Source of the DNA: Podospora pseudoanserina
Lineage: Eukaryota > Ascomycota > Sordariomycetes > Sordariales > Podosporaceae
Assembly (NCBI RefSeq): GCF_035222485.1
Contig: NC_085925.1
Coordinates: 2,604,001 to 2,668,000 of the forward strand
Reading direction: 5' to 3'
DNA: 64,000 nucleotides
Positions 21,416-33,253 of this stretch are shown here, piece by piece (position 1 is the stretch's first letter; each line of letters begins with the position of its first letter). The notes beneath the pieces are model-generated. The model ran no database searches. It was not told the origin of the DNA and worked only from the letters and a program-made list of their open reading frames with translations. Both the position numbers and the translations under genes were made by a program.

Positions 21416-22949
21416 TTAGACCGAGCAGCTCTCCGGTTTAACAGGCCCCCTACACGGACATGCATCATCCCGACTACTTCCACCCCCAAATATGCTCTGA
21501 TACCCGTCCCGTGAGCCTGCTTTGCCCACCTCCGCCGCCTCATACCGCGCCTTGGTTAGCCATACTCGTGGTCCATCCTTCTCTTTTACCTTCCCCTCCA
21601 CCTTCGATCCATCACCTAAACCACCCGCATAAAACCTCCTCGCCACCTCCACCCTTCCACTCCCACCTCCTCCTCCCCCACACCTCCGGCCTCTCCTCCA
21701 ATCTCTCCTCCAACCCTCTACACCTCCAACACCTCCTCGTTTTCTCATCAAACGGCCTCTCCGTCCCAAAACACCCCTGACAATGAACCCCACACAAAAA
21801 CCTATCACACCCTCCTTCCGACAAGTTCGATTCCACCCATGATCCTGCCCCAAATGCGCCCCCCACCTACACCGTTTCAACCTACAATCTTTCCCCGCAT
21901 GCGAGTCCCTAATCCCGCACATACAACACCGATAAGTACACATCATCGCATTCCCCTTATGTCTCCCCGGGTCGGGATGTCCACACCTCGGACGACATTT
22001 CACCATACACCTCTTGGCCGTGTGATAAACCGGAAACGGCATACACTTACACCTGTTATTCTTAGCCTTAGGACAGTCGGGCGCAAAGTGGCTCTCCCCC
22101 GGCTCGTGAATGGAATCCCTGTCGGGAAGCTCGCCTCTTGCAACCATGTGCCAGTATACATCATACTCACCTGGTGACCACCCCCCGCAGTGACCACACG
22201 GCATGTTGCAAACCGACATGACATGATCCTCGCCGTAATTGTCGCACTCCCGATTAGGCTCCATGCATGCTTTCCCACAGTCTGAGCACCCTCCTCCACC
22301 CCTCCGCCTGGACGTATTGATGCGAGTTGACATTCCTTAAAGGTTTGATATCCCATCTTGTCATCGCAGGGCTCTCTAGGAACCTCTCCCTCGACGACTT
22401 CGTATTCTTAACCGACCTCGGCCTGACGTCATGAACCATCCTGCCAAAAATAAGGCGACCGGCAAAACGTGCTGAACGAGTTGAGGTCGTGCTCGATGTA
22501 GTACCTCTCGAAAGCGGAGAGCAGAATATCGCCAAGGGATGGTGGCCGTCCGGAGCGGGGGTTTTGGTGCGATCATTTCTTCTTGTAGGTTCCAAAATAC
22601 CACATGGATTCATCTTCGGGTGAAGGGCCGAAATTGGCCGTAATCCTATGCTGAAGGGGTGATCGGCTGAGCAAAGATTCGTGCAGAGAAGCAATAGCGT
22701 GGACGCGTTTCGGGTCAACTTGGTGGAGGGCCCGCAAGGCGACACGCCAAGGGATGCTTATCGATGGGGTGAGGGGCCTGCCATAAAGGGAGGCAGTTGC
22801 TGGGGGTTCATGAAGTCTTGGAGCAGGTCGGCGATGAGGAGGTCAAAGTCTGTGAGTTCAATGTGGTGGTAGCGGTTGAAGGGTGTGGCGTGTGGGATGT
22901 CGACGGGGTAGTGGCGGGCATGTTTGCTGTGTCCATTTGGTTCTTCCAT
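21416..22949 (-). pseudogene. Cys-rich zinc-knuckle-like fungal protein gene, frame interrupted
   Basis: The right part, from the ATG at 22949, reads LTDFDLLIADLLQDFMNPQQ; after a one-base shift near 22765 it continues IPWRVALRALHQVDPKRV, ESMWYFGTYKKK, then a TGA, then LGDILLSAFERYYIEHDL and FSTFCRSPYF in the same frame. The left part (21416-22333) is an open frame packed with cysteines and histidines in knuckle-like groups: CSDCGKAC, CGHCGG, FAPDCPKAKNNRCKC, CCMCGIRDSHAGKDC, GQDHGWNRTC. These look like one protein with an N-terminal globular domain and a C-terminal zinc-binding array, but at least two frame changes and one stop separate the pieces and no GT-AG introns repair them. It could be a pseudogene or carry unusual introns. 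Function unknown; nucleic-acid or zinc binding is plausible. Confidence 0.5.
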
Positions 22950-23512
22950 CTTGAACTGTGAGATGTCAGGGTGAGAAAAGGTTGAAAGTAAGTGAGAGAA
23001 AGATGTGAGGTATAAGAGAAGGGGTCTTTAAGCTGCCTGGCTTGGCAGGTGATTGGGGCCCCACCACCTGGCGGGCCTTGGCGGGCCTTGGCGCGGGCCG
23101 GGGGGATAAGGATGAGCTGGGCCCAAAGCTAACAACCATAAGGATGCGACTACAAGATATTTGTGTGTTTTGGAGACTAAGTATTCTTGTAGTAAACTGC
23201 CTTGAACAATCGGAAATGTCATTCACATCATGCATTGTCTCGTCATGGTCATATATGCCTATCAGCCCAAACACAACAGAACCATATCCTACCCCATTCC
23301 TATTCCAACACCAAAGGTATACTGAAAACAATCCCTCAAACTCCGCGCCCATCATGCCAGCTACAAACCAAGATTATGGACAGATGTAGAATAGGTAAGC
23401 CGCGCACTGCATGCTAGGAATGCGAATCGAGGTCTGGAGACAAAAAGCACAAGGGGGTATAAGAACAAACCAAACCAGCAAGTCACCGAAGATCCAACCC
23501 ATGGCTTCCTCT
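22950..23512. other. Intergenic between two minus-strand genes
   Basis: No gene. A short direct repeat GCGGGCCTTG/GCGGGCCTTG occurs near 23071-23090. Confidence 0.4.
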
Positions 23513-25267
23513 TCAAAAGACGTCCTCGTCCTCCCATCCCCCACCACCTAAATCATCTTCATCCGTCATTTCTACCTCCACCTTCGTCCCTAACGCCTCT
23601 TTCCCTTGTCTGATCATCGCCATTAACCTTGCGTTGAAAGCATCCACTTTCATGTCAGCGTCCCTCTCCGCGGCCAGCTTCCTCGCTGCAAGCGCCTTAG
23701 CCTCGGCATCTAACCTTTGGCTGGCCTTGATCTCCTCCGGGTCAACGCTCGCAGCTAATAGTGAGTGCCTCCGAGCCGTGGCAGACGCGCCACTCTGATT
23801 GCGCCGGTGAATGGTGCTGGCTGTCGTTTTTGTCGGCGATATGGGTCGCGAAGAGACCCCACTTCCAACACTCAGCCGTGGACTTTGTCGACTGGACGGG
23901 CGGGAGGCAGAGGTAGGTATTGGTAATTGGCTTGGAGAGGCAAGGGCGGCGAATGGGTTCTTCGTTGCAGGCTGTACCGGCATCGGAATGCGGCTAGGGG
24001 TAGAGGGAGCAACAGGAGCCTGGCGGGGAGAGGCAAAGCTTGCTGGTTCACGGGGTGGGACGAGAGGGGAACCTGCGTGGGAGGTCCGCAGGGAAGGCCG
24101 AACTGCGGCAGCCCGGGTCGGTGTTCCTGTGAACCTGGAGGATGGGACGCTGATACGCCGGCCGGAGCTCACGGCTGTGGAGGAGTAGTATCCAGGCCGA
24201 GGGGAATGTCGCACTATAGAGGCCGGTATTCTCACTGGGACCGCCCTGGCATCGGAGCCAAATCGCCTTTGGTTTGTGTTAGCCGGACCGTCCACCATTA
24301 CCCAATTCTTGAGTTCGTCGTTGTTGTAGCTAACTTGCCTCCGTTTGGCGGCTGGTGGTTGTGGAGTAGAATCCGGTGATTCGATGTAGGAAACTGCATC
24401 CTGGTATGGGGAAAACGGCTCGTAGGAACCGGCTTTCTCCTGGTCGTTTTCTAGCTCGGGGTATCCATCCTGTATCCTTTGGTCGGTCATGGTCTCTTCG
24501 CTCGCCGGAGTAGGTTCGTCGTGCTGGTTAGCCCACGGCTTTCCTGTAGTTTCGGGGATCGTCGTTCCATTCGCCGTGTACGCTGTCCCTCCGCCCGCCT
24601 GGAAGCCCCTGAATGCGCCTTTTGTGCAGAACTCCCATACCTTCCCTACAACCTCACCCAACGTGCCCAGCGTGAATATCCTCCATGTCGCCGAAGTCGA
24701 CGGTTGTGCGTTCGGGGTTTCGTCGTGGTGCGCTGATGGCACCTCGAAGTCTGGGGCAACCTTGGTGGGACCTAAAGCTCTCCTGTAGTCAACATCAGAG
24801 TAGACACTGTCCTCCAACAGGCCATTCTCAACCCCGATGGGAGCCCCCATTGGCGTTGCATTGATTTGCCCTGCCAGAGTATATCTAAACTGACGACCCT
24901 TCTCCTCTTCTCTGATGTCGTGCGCACCGTCCATGTCCATGTTCCATCCCATCGGTGTTGATGACCTTGTACTGGCACGTTTTCGCTTGGCAGTGCCTGT
25001 GCCGAGGGCACCGTTGCCGTGTGTGTTCGTCATTGAGACATCAGAATACAGGCTCCCGTAGGTCGAGGCGGTCGGTGATGTGGCCGGAGGTCGAAACATG
25101 CCTGCGCTAAGTGTCTGGCCAGATTTTGACGACGTATCGAAGTGAAATGTGCCAGGCACATGGAACTGTGGTGAGTACGACGCCATGGGGAACGGCTGGG
25201 CGGTGCCGAAGTGTCTCGATCGCGATGTCGACGCCCGACTGTTCCAGCGCAGAGCTTGATGGTTCAA
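23513..25267 (-). CDS. Conserved fungal protein, largely disordered
   Basis: Single open frame of 584 residues. Most of it is Ser/Pro/Thr-rich and low in hydrophobic residues, so probably disordered and phosphorylated. One short ordered block, WRIFTLGTLGEVVGKVWEFC followed by GAFRGFQAGGG (about 195-225), is the likely conserved core. A possible nuclear signal, KRKRAS, is near 94-99. The C-terminus has a charged helix (EIKASQRLDAEAKALAARKL, probably coiled coil) and ends in an acidic tail DEDDLGGGGWEDEDVF. The ATG at 25186 (MASYSPQF) is an alternative start. I do not recognise a characterised family; nuclear or cytoskeletal function is possible but not shown. Confidence 0.7.
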   Translation of the reverse strand: MNHQALRWNSRASTSRSRHFGTAQPFPMASYSPQFHVPGTFHFDTSSKSGQTLSAGMFRPPATSPTASTYGSLYSDVSMTNTHGNGALGTGTAKRKRASTRSSTPMGWNMDMDGAHDIREEEKGRQFRYTLAGQINATPMGAPIGVENGLLEDSVYSDVDYRRALGPTKVAPDFEVPSAHHDETPNAQPSTSATWRIFTLGTLGEVVGKVWEFCTKGAFRGFQAGGGTAYTANGTTIPETTGKPWANQHDEPTPASEETMTDQRIQDGYPELENDQEKAGSYEPFSPYQDAVSYIESPDSTPQPPAAKRRQVSYNNDELKNWVMVDGPANTNQRRFGSDARAVPVRIPASIVRHSPRPGYYSSTAVSSGRRISVPSSRFTGTPTRAAAVRPSLRTSHAGSPLVPPREPASFASPRQAPVAPSTPSRIPMPVQPATKNPFAALASPSQLPIPTSASRPSSRQSPRLSVGSGVSSRPISPTKTTASTIHRRNQSGASATARRHSLLAASVDPEEIKASQRLDAEAKALAARKLAAERDADMKVDAFNARLMAMIRQGKEALGTKVEVEMTDEDDLGGGGWEDEDVF

Positions 25268-26378
25268 TGATCCGACAAGCTGATGGGGTGGAATGGTCGC
25301 AGACTATTGATTCGCAGGCTCTCAGTCGCAGTGGATGGCGTGCATTCAGCAGACACACATGGTCCGCCTATAATCGCTATTCGTTCTTCGGTCTGAACTG
25401 CTGTCTTTTCCGCGCGGTGTTCAAGGTTGTACAATCTCTTTCCTCACAGTCTCGTGGTCCCGTGGTTGAGTTGTCAGCGAGTGGGGTTGTTGAGCTGGCG
25501 GAGCTTGACGAACAGCCAACCAGATGTAAGGGCTGGCGAACTGGTGAGCGCCCGGTGCAAGTGGCAGCTTCACCGCCAACCTCAAGCCTGGATCCCTATC
25601 TTGCGATTGTTGTCGCACTGGAGCCGCTGTGTTCAAATGGCCACGCCGGGGATTTTGTCTACTGTCGGGGCATATAAACATTGGCCGTCCCAGGAGTTGG
25701 AAAACGAATGGATGAATCTTTGCTCCTTCAATTGTGGGAAAGCACCGTCGCCGAATGTTTTTTGTTGAAGTGGAATGCGCCTGCGCCAAATATTCACCGC
25801 CTAGCTGGTAGATCCCGGCACCAAAAGGGGGTGACGTAGCGGCGGGTATGTGTTAAAGCCGTTCTGACAGTTCTTGGCTAGGGACTAAGCGCAATGCTGA
25901 AGATCCGAGGGACTGAGGCAAAGGGAGGTCACAACCTCACGGTTGTCACCACTCTTCGAAGAATAATAGTTTGGGATAAGTATCAGGTTGTCAGCGGTCA
26001 TTGGCATGTTCTGGTCAACAGCGCGACCACGACGGTTGCTGTGGCAAACAAGGACCATTGAAAATATTGATGGTGGGGTTTGGAACAACACACCAATGCA
26101 GAGAAGGCAGTTGAAATTTGGGGAATTTGTACGTACAGTGCATTATTGGAACCCGCCCCCACCATTAAATCCGGGGTCTTCTCCATATCACCGACTCTTA
26201 ACATCATATGCTGCCTATTGTAATGGTGCAACTAATAGTTGTAGTTATTGCTTCTAAACCTTGCGGTAGGAATAGCCTCGTCATGCCATGCAAGTCCCAC
26301 ACAAAACCCAAATACTCCGCGCAGAAAGCCCGTTCATAAAAAGCAAAAATCATGGCATCATAACCCTGACCTCGCCGT
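25268..26378. other. Gene-free stretch
   Basis: Contains the 5' flank of the preceding gene and the 3' flank of the HD-domain gene. Open frames here lack motifs and splice structure. Nothing further recognised. Confidence 0.4.
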
Positions 26379-27325
26379 CTACTCCTTGTTGTAGTAGTCG
26401 TCCTGCATAGCCTTCTTCTGAGCAGAGACGCCGGAGGATTCGACGGCTTTGTCGCCCCTAACGTGCTCATGTCCAACCCAGTACGCATTCCACTCCTTCA
26501 AGAGATCGTCCGCCCAGGCCTGAATCTCGGGCAGTACGATCCTAGTCTTAACATAGGCAAATTCACCCAGGTCTAGCTTGTGGTCACCGCGCTTCTCGTA
26601 CTCTACCATCTGCAAAAGAAGCTCCATCTTGTCGATGTCGTGCACATAGTGGCTCTCCAGTGTCTTGGAGTCTTCGTATTCTTGCCAGATGGCGCGAATC
26701 TCCTCGCCCACCTTCCCGCCGTCCACGTTGCCCAGCAAGCCCTTGGTGATGTAGTCCATAGTTGTGGCCTCCCGGCGGCTCTTCTCCTGCTTTGGAACTC
26801 CGTCCACGGGTGTGATGTCGCCAACAATCGACTCGGCCATGTCGTGAATCAGGCACATCTTCATGCACTTCGCCATGTCGAGTTTGCTAGCCAGTGCTGG
26901 GGGGGCAAACATGCTGATTAGGGACATGCGGTACATGTGGTCGGAGATGGATTCGCCCCTAAAACAAAATGTGTCAGTCTGGTCTCACAGAGTCAACACT
27001 GCTTGGAGCAACCCACCTGTTGATTCCAAATCGCCGCCACCCCTCGCGCTTGTTCGTCTTCAGCTTCTCGAGAATGTGGAAGAAGGCTAGCGGTGAGGTT
27101 GTACCCTCGGTAGGCTTGTCGCCTGGAAGCGCATCGAGAACTTTGTCTACGGTCCACTCGCCCTCGACTTGGGGAAGTTGTACTTCGGCCACGTCTGTCC
27201 AGTCCAAAGATAAGCATCTGAGTGGCATGCACAAGGAATTCTGGGTGTCGAAACCTACCTGGAACAGCATCATGGCCGTTTGCGGACACTCCATTCGAGC
27301 CGTTCTCTTTGGCGCTTGGAGACAT
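26379..27325 (-). CDS. HD-domain 5'-deoxynucleotidase (HDDC2/YfbR-like)
   Basis: Three exons: 27259-27325, 27017-27194, 26379-26958, joined in frame to 274 residues. Introns start GTAGGT and GTGGGT and end CAG and TAG. The core has the HDDC2 signature: FFHILEKLKTNKREGWRRFG, GESISDHMYRM (first metal His), CLIHDMAESIVGDITP (the HD pair and the following Glu), and DIDKMELLLQMVEYE (last Asp). Homologues hydrolyse deoxyribonucleoside 5'-monophosphates in a metal-dependent way (yeast YGK1/YBR242W, human HDDC2). A short Ser/Gly-rich N-terminus (MSPSAKENGSNG) precedes the domain, and a polar tail follows. All metal ligands seem present, so it should be active. The start at 27325 is the first ATG in frame with good context. 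Confidence 0.9.
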
Positions 27326-28224
27326 ATCTTGGCCCTGGTGTGTGTACTCGAAAAGGCAGAATGACGGAAGTGGCAGAATCGCCCCAGCTAAGTTGTGTGG
27401 GCGTTGACACAGTAAACCGTGAGGGCGTCGACGTGGAAAGAACGAGCCAAACGTCAGAAGAAGTAGGGTATTTGATGCCAAATCTCTTCTGTCACTGAAC
27501 AGCAGGTAGTGGGTTTTTTTATACCTTTTCGCAGGAAAGGAAAACAAAGAGAAGCTGGCAGCAACCAAGAGTCAGATGAAACCCCAGATCTGGGTGCAGC
27601 TGTGGAGCCCTACACCGCTGGCGGCCGGCATCTCAACAGCCCCACGTCAGCGGCACTGGGCGATGACTTCCAGGCCTTGAAAAGACAGGGGGGTTTTGCT
27701 ACCAACAGCGGCCCAGCGCGGGCTGCTGACATTTCCAATTCGGTGCCTGAGAGAGGCACGGCCGGATCGGCTCGGGCCCCGGAAGATAGACGGGATGGAG
27801 ATCGCTGAACCCTTTCAGTGGATGCAGATTTGTGTGATGTCACCGGCCCTCCAAGTTAGGCTGCAACTGGCCATATTCTCCAGATTGCACGCACCTCCAT
27901 GCGACTTTGATCTTGACCTTCTACTTTTGATTCAAATTGCTCTCATACACCACATCACCCCATCACTCCATACACCATTGCGAAAATGGGTCAACTTTCG
28001 ATCTTGAGTCACATTCGGTGTGGGCAGCAGCATTCGCAAGTGATGTTCAAGTCATCTTCGACCTCCAGTCGGCCCCGAACCCAGTTGGCAGCCGAGACCT
28101 GCCTTTAGAAGGTTATCAAGTTGTCTCGTTTTTGACTCCCATCTCGTGGCTATTTGCAGAATCTCACTCAACACTCACTCTACCGGCCGAGAGATTTGTT
28201 TGGAACTCCGCAGGCTAATGACCA
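27326..28224. other. Intergenic
   Basis: 5' flank of the HD gene and 3' flank of the GMC oxidoreductase. A 99-codon frame at 27509-27808 begins with GTG and has no features; it is not called as a gene. Confidence 0.4.
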
Positions 28225-30163
28225 CTAACTTCGAAGTCCAGCATCTTCCAAAATCATGTCGGCTCCCTTCTCACCAATAGCATAAACCGTAGCCTGCAAA
28301 TGCGCGCTGATATGCAGCGGCATCACGCTTGCATCGATCACTCTCAACCCCTTCACGCCGTACACCCTGAGCCGTTCATCAACCACACCGCCTGCCTGCC
28401 CAACACGACCGCCCATCGCACAGGTCCCTGTCGGATGCCAGTCTGTGATGGTATTCTCAACGATCCATCCTCTCAGGTCTTCATCAGAGACCACTGCCGA
28501 TGAAGGAGAAGCAGGACCGGGGATGACATTCTTCAATGGCTTAGTCGAGCAAATCTTCTGCGCAAACTTGGCACCATGCAGCATAATCTCAAGGTCGAGC
28601 TCCCCATGAGGACCAACATAATACTGCGGATCAATCACCGGCTGTTGGTGCGCGGTGGCTGGTACCCCATCAGCGGTTGGTCCATCTTTAGGATCGATAT
28701 GGATGGACCCTCTCGAGTAGGGATACTGCAGCACCAACAGCATGGAGCAGTATCTCTTGCCCTCTTCCTTAGGCGCAAACGACGGGTTCCAGTTGCCGAG
28801 ATCAAAGACGAATTCGACTTGGCCGAGCTGTTTGTCGGTGTCGAACCTGCTAGAGAGGATAGACGTTTGCTCGGCGCCAAAACGTTCCAACTGTTGGGAC
28901 CTGGACGAGAGCGAAGCCACATCTTCTTTGGGTGCCAGCTTGGAAACGGGAAGATATGCCATCGAGCAGGGGAGGACGGTCAAACGACCGGACTTTTCTC
29001 TTTGGTATTGCTCGTAGGCGGTGGCGGCGATTTCTTCGATGAACAGGTCGTCTGGGTGGGGGAGCTTGGGGTCTACTTCGAAGACCATTGGGAGCACTGG
29101 TGGTGATCAGCGACAGACATACTCAACGTTACAGTAGGACTTACTGATATGCTCCTGCAGGTTTTCACCCACGTTTGGACTCTCAACTTTTAACGGAATT
29201 CCCGCAGCACCCAGAACATCAGCCCGGCCAACACCGGACAACTCCAAAAGCTGTGGTGACTGGACGCTCCCTGCTGACAGGATGACCTCTCTAGCAGCTG
29301 AGGCGACATATTGCTTCCCGTAATGACTGAACCGCACGCCAGTAGCAGCCCATTCCCCGTCCTTCTTATCCAAAACGACTTGCTCAACGAGAGCCTCAGT
29401 AAGGATATGCAAGTTCGCAGGCGGCGTCAAGCAGTAATGAGTCGCATATGATCTTGTGGCGGTCTCTGGGTTGACGGCCACAATGGTAGTCCACACACCC
29501 ACATTTGATCCGTCCAAGTGAGCTGGATTTGACTCGACCCCCACCTCGTTGAAGGTTGCATGCCACAGAGCATGCGAAGGCGAGAAATCTCGAGTGTATG
29601 AAACATTGATGGGCCCATCTTCACCCAGGAAGCTGTTTGGCTCGTTGTACGAGGCCTGGTGGTTGTCCTTAAAGTTCGGCGGAGGCGAGTGGAATCGTTC
29701 TGACCTTTTGAAGTAAGGGCTGTCAACCCGTCAGTTCTCAACTCACGCCTGTCAGAGCGAAAGATACTTACAGGAGAGAATCCCACCCCCAACCATCATT
29801 CCCCAGCTCCTCCCAGGCATTATAATCCTCCTTGCTTCCACGATTCCAAGTCATATAATTCAGCGCACTTGATCCGCCTAGGACCTTCCCCCGGTTCCAT
29901 GGGAGAGTTCGTCCGCCGAGACCGGGCTGGGGCGTGGTCTGGAAGTGCCAGTCGTAGGGTCCTCCCAGTGCTCGGCCAGAGTAGGCTGGGATGTCAATGT
30001 TATCGTCGCCATAACCGCTTTTCCCTGCTTCGAGGACGCCGATGGTGAGGGAGGGGATTTCGGCTAGGCGGGAGGCGACGGCGAGACCAGCTGTGCCGCC
30101 GCCGATGATGAGGTAGTCGAACTTGATGGAGGAGAACTCCTGGGCGTCAGTTGAGGTAGCCAT
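28225..30163 (-). CDS. GMC-family FAD oxidoreductase
   Basis: Three exons: 29772-30163, 29145-29719, 28225-29096, giving 612 residues; both introns have GTAAGT donors. The N-terminus has the FAD-binding YLIIGGGTAGLAVASRLAE (about 17-35), then GMC signature 1 around WNRGKVLGGSSALNYM, and signature 2 SAGSVQSPQLLELSGVG. The catalytic His is in DWHPTGTCAMGG near the C-terminus, and the second active-site residue region reads MPLHISAHLQATVYAIGEKG. There is no signal peptide, so it is likely intracellular, unlike secreted glucose or aryl-alcohol oxidases. It probably oxidises an alcohol (choline-dehydrogenase-like or secondary-metabolite alcohol); substrate unknown. The ATG at 30163 follows an A/T-rich leader. 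Confidence 0.92.
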
Positions 30164-30906
30164 TTTCTCAGATTTCTCTTATCACGGCTTAAAATTGAGT
30201 GCAAAGAGGTAGTGAGACGAACGTCGTCGGGGGGGCCAGGCTGTCAGTACTGTCGTTCCCGTTTTCCACGTTGGAATTCTCCAACAAATGTCCACACTCA
30301 TATCTAACGTCTCGGCAATGAGCCGCTATTCCCATCTCTCCCCCTCTGTCGCACAAACCCCCAATCGCAGCATCATGTCACATCACATCTGCAGCACATG
30401 CGGGGTAACACTGTAACCCCCCTTCTCTATTCGACATAACCCATCAAATAGTCGACCTTTTGTGGCGTCTTTGGCGGCTGACAACCCCAACAGTTGCCGT
30501 TCGGAGCAGGTTACCAAGACTTACTAGACCTGATATGCCGGAGTGTCTAACGCGGTGGGAGTGTAGTGGTGGTTACACAAGTGTGATACAGTGTTACACA
30601 GACGTTCAGGTGCAGGTTGCGATCGGTTCGGTTGGTCAATCACAAGGAGGGAGTAGAACCAACGACATGGAGCCGAGATGCAGGGAAGATACCCCGCTCG
30701 GTGGGTGATGGCGATGGCTTACAATCTTTGGATGCTGGGGTTGGAGCGGTTGGTTGGTATCACCTACCTTTGACGTGGCGTATCTCACCGCTGGGATAAG
30801 GCTGGGGTCAGGGGTGATAAAGTCGCGTCTCCCAAGTCTCATCAGGCCAGCGCGTGGTGCCAGCATTTTTTTAACATCATCCAACTTGGATGACATCCAA
30901 GCCAAA
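30164..30906. other. Shared promoter between GMC oxidoreductase and purine permease
   Basis: Divergent promoter region. No gene. An in-frame ATG at 30754 precedes the permease start but lies in leader-like sequence. Confidence 0.4.
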
Positions 30907-32537
30907 ATGACAACCCCCGATCTGGAGAAGCAGCAGGCTGCTGCCACCACCGTAACAACACCAGCAGATCCCACCACCAAATCAATCTCCTCCACTGACA
31001 CCCCCCAACAACAACAGCCCCAAAATGCTTCTCCTTTCGAGGTTCCCCATTTTTTGATCAAGATCAACAACACCCTCGAATCCCTCTCCGGCTTCGAAGC
31101 CCGCGGCATCACCCGCGTCCTCCCCTCCGAACGGCAACCTCCCTCCCACCTCGCAGACGCCCAGGTATTCCTCCTCTGGTTCGGGGCCAACATCTCCGTC
31201 AACAACCTCGCAGTGGCCCTTCTCGGACCATTAGTCTTCCAGCTTGGCTTCACCGACTCGGCATGGTGCGCTATTGTTGGAGCCTTTCTGGGGAGTTGTT
31301 CCACCGCATACATGAGTATCTGGGGACCGGCAAGCGGGAACAGAACAATGGTTATCGCGAGGTATTTTATGGGTTACTGGCCTAGCAAGATACCAACAGC
31401 GCTGAATATTGTTTTGATGGTGGGGTATATCACCTTGAGTTACATCATTGCGGGACAGATGTTATCTGCGGTGAGCGGGGGGGGTTTGACGATTGTGGTT
31501 GGGATTGTGGTTAGTGCTTTGGTGTGTTGGGTTGTGGCGGTTTTTGGGATGAGGGTTTTTCATTTTTATGAACGGTAAGTTCCTGTTTGGAGATGGGAAC
31601 GGGAGACAGCAGCTGATGGAAAAACAGGTTTGCGTTGATACCCCAGATATTGGTCCTCTTCGCACTTATCGGGTGTGCGGGACCGTATTTTGACACCACG
31701 ATTGAGTCCCAGGGAGATGGGACGGCCATTGCGGCAAACAGGCTTAGCTTTTTGAGCCTGTGTCTTTATGTGCCCAACTCGTGGGCGGCGGCGGCGAGTG
31801 ATTACTATGTTTACTACCCTGAGAGCACGCGCAAGAGGAAGATCTTTTGCTTGACGCTGTTTGGGCTTTGGACGTCGTTTAGTCTGGTTTATATGATTGG
31901 GATTGGGCTTGCGACTGGTGTGACGCATCATACTGCTTGGGCGGAGGCGAATGCTATTTCTGCTGGGGCGTTGATTGTGGCTGGGTTTGGACCATTGAAG
32001 GGGTTCGGATTGTTCTGCTCTGTTATTGTGGCGTTGGGAATCATCGCGAATAGTATCCCCGGGTGTTATTCAGCGGCGTTGGGCTTTCAGGTTCTGGGGA
32101 GGCACTTCAAGGTTGTGCCGAGGTGGGTGTGGACTTGTACGGTGGTCGTCCTGCAGACTGTGCTGGCTTTGGCAGGGAGGGAGCATTTGTTTGTGCTGTT
32201 CCAGAACTTCCTCGCGCTGATGGGGTACTGGGTAGAGTTTATGATTTTGATCTTTGTGTTGGAGCATGTGCTGTTTAGGAGGACTAGAGGGTTTGACTGG
32301 GCGAGGTGGGAGGATAAGAGTTATTTGCCGGTTGGGTGGGCTGCGCTGGTTGCTTTCTTGTTGGGCTGGGTCGGGGCCGTGTTGGGGATGTATCAGATTT
32401 GGTATACCGGGCCATTGGCAGTGCTGGCAGGAGCGAGCGCGGGGGGTTGTGATGTTGGTGTTTGGGTTGGATGTGGGTTTGCTTTGGTGAGCTTTCCTCC
32501 GTTGAGGTGGTTGGAGTTGAGGATTATTGGGAGGTAA
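30907..32537 (+). CDS. NCS1-type purine-cytosine permease
   Basis: Two exons, 30907-31574 and 31628-32537, joined across a 53-nt intron (GTAAGT ... ACAG) as FHFYER|FALIPQ; 525 residues. Plasma-membrane proton symporter of the Fcy2 class (NCS1 family), taking up cytosine, adenine, guanine or related bases. Evidence: PFEVPHFLIKINNTLESLSGFEARGI at the N-terminus (known layout: cytosolic tail with a conserved GIxRVxPxER, here GITRVLPSER), helix 1 FLLWFGANISVNNLAVALLGP, helix 3 region with GSCSTAYMSIWGPASGNRTM, YVPNSWAAAASDYYVYYPE in helix 6-loop, and GYWVEFMILIFVLEHVLFRR late in the protein. The start at 30907 has good context (GCCAAAATGAC). It is divergently transcribed from the GMC gene. Confidence 0.93.
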
Positions 32538-32639
32538 AGGACAGGGGGATATGGTGTTCCGTGTGTTTGATGGAGACTGATCATAGTGGCTTAATCCACA
32601 CGAAGTTTGTATCAAATCGGAGACCACACACGATTTCAA

Positions 32640-32731
32640 TCGGGTATGGTGTAGCGGTAACATCGTTGACTCTCACTTCTCAGAAGTGTCTGTTCTCTCA
32701 ACAGCCCCGGGTTCGACTCCCGGTATCCGAG
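32640..32731 (+). tRNA. tRNA-Glu (anticodon CTC) with a 21-nt intron
   Basis: Acceptor TCGGGTA pairs with TATCCGA, discriminator G at 32731; D stem GTGT/ACAT; anticodon stem GTTGA/TCAAC; T stem CCGGG/CCCGG with loop TTCGACT. Anticodon CTC at 32672-32674. The intron, 32676-32696, sits at the canonical position. A T-rich stretch follows within about 30 bases. Confidence 0.93.
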
Positions 32732-33253
32732 TCTCAATTATCTTTTGCGTTTTTGACCATTTTTTGAGGTGTGCCCTTCAGTTTTCTGAAGTCCTTCATT
32801 TTCTTTTTGTCAGCTCAGATGAAGTTGCTGCAGCTCAGATGAACCAGCCAACTTCCTGCAGGTGCGGTGACAGTGTTCTTGACCGTCAAAGTGGGTCCTG
32901 ACCCTGGCGCAATCGCAACATCAAGTCGCGTGCGGGGCTGGACCGTCCACCGCCGTCTCACTTCCCTCCTTCAATCTTCTGTTAACATTGGGAATTCGCA
33001 AAGCCAGCGGCGCAATGTCTTCTGCTTTTAAGAGCGGGCAGAATTCTGCCAGATCAGATACCATCATATACAGTCGTTGTCATCGACCGAGGTGAAGACG
33101 CGGTCTTCTGTCGGGCGGTTCGAGGATCAGTCAGCGACAAGGTCTCCTGCGACTGCTCGCGCTTTGATCACTCCGCATCATCACGCAGGGCCTCAATCTC
33201 AGTCTCCAGCCATCTCAGCAAAAGATCTTCAACACGGCGAACCACTGGCCAAC
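32732..33253. other. Leader region of the amino-acid permease gene
   Basis: The frame of the permease is open without an ATG from about 33032 and reads protein-like (TRSSVGRFEDQSATRS), so the true start may use an upstream exon here. An ATG at 33015 is one base out of frame. A short direct repeat GCTCAGATGAA flanks 32813-32840. Confidence 0.4.

Noticed and set aside
27509-27808. 99-codon frame upstream of the HD-domain gene
   Set aside because: Starts with GTG, no recognised motif, and lies in a divergent position without promoter signals.
33077-33253. In-frame extension of the amino-acid permease
   Set aside because: It looks coding but begins at TTG and no intron was found that joins it to an upstream ATG, so it was not included in the CDS; noted in the gene entry.
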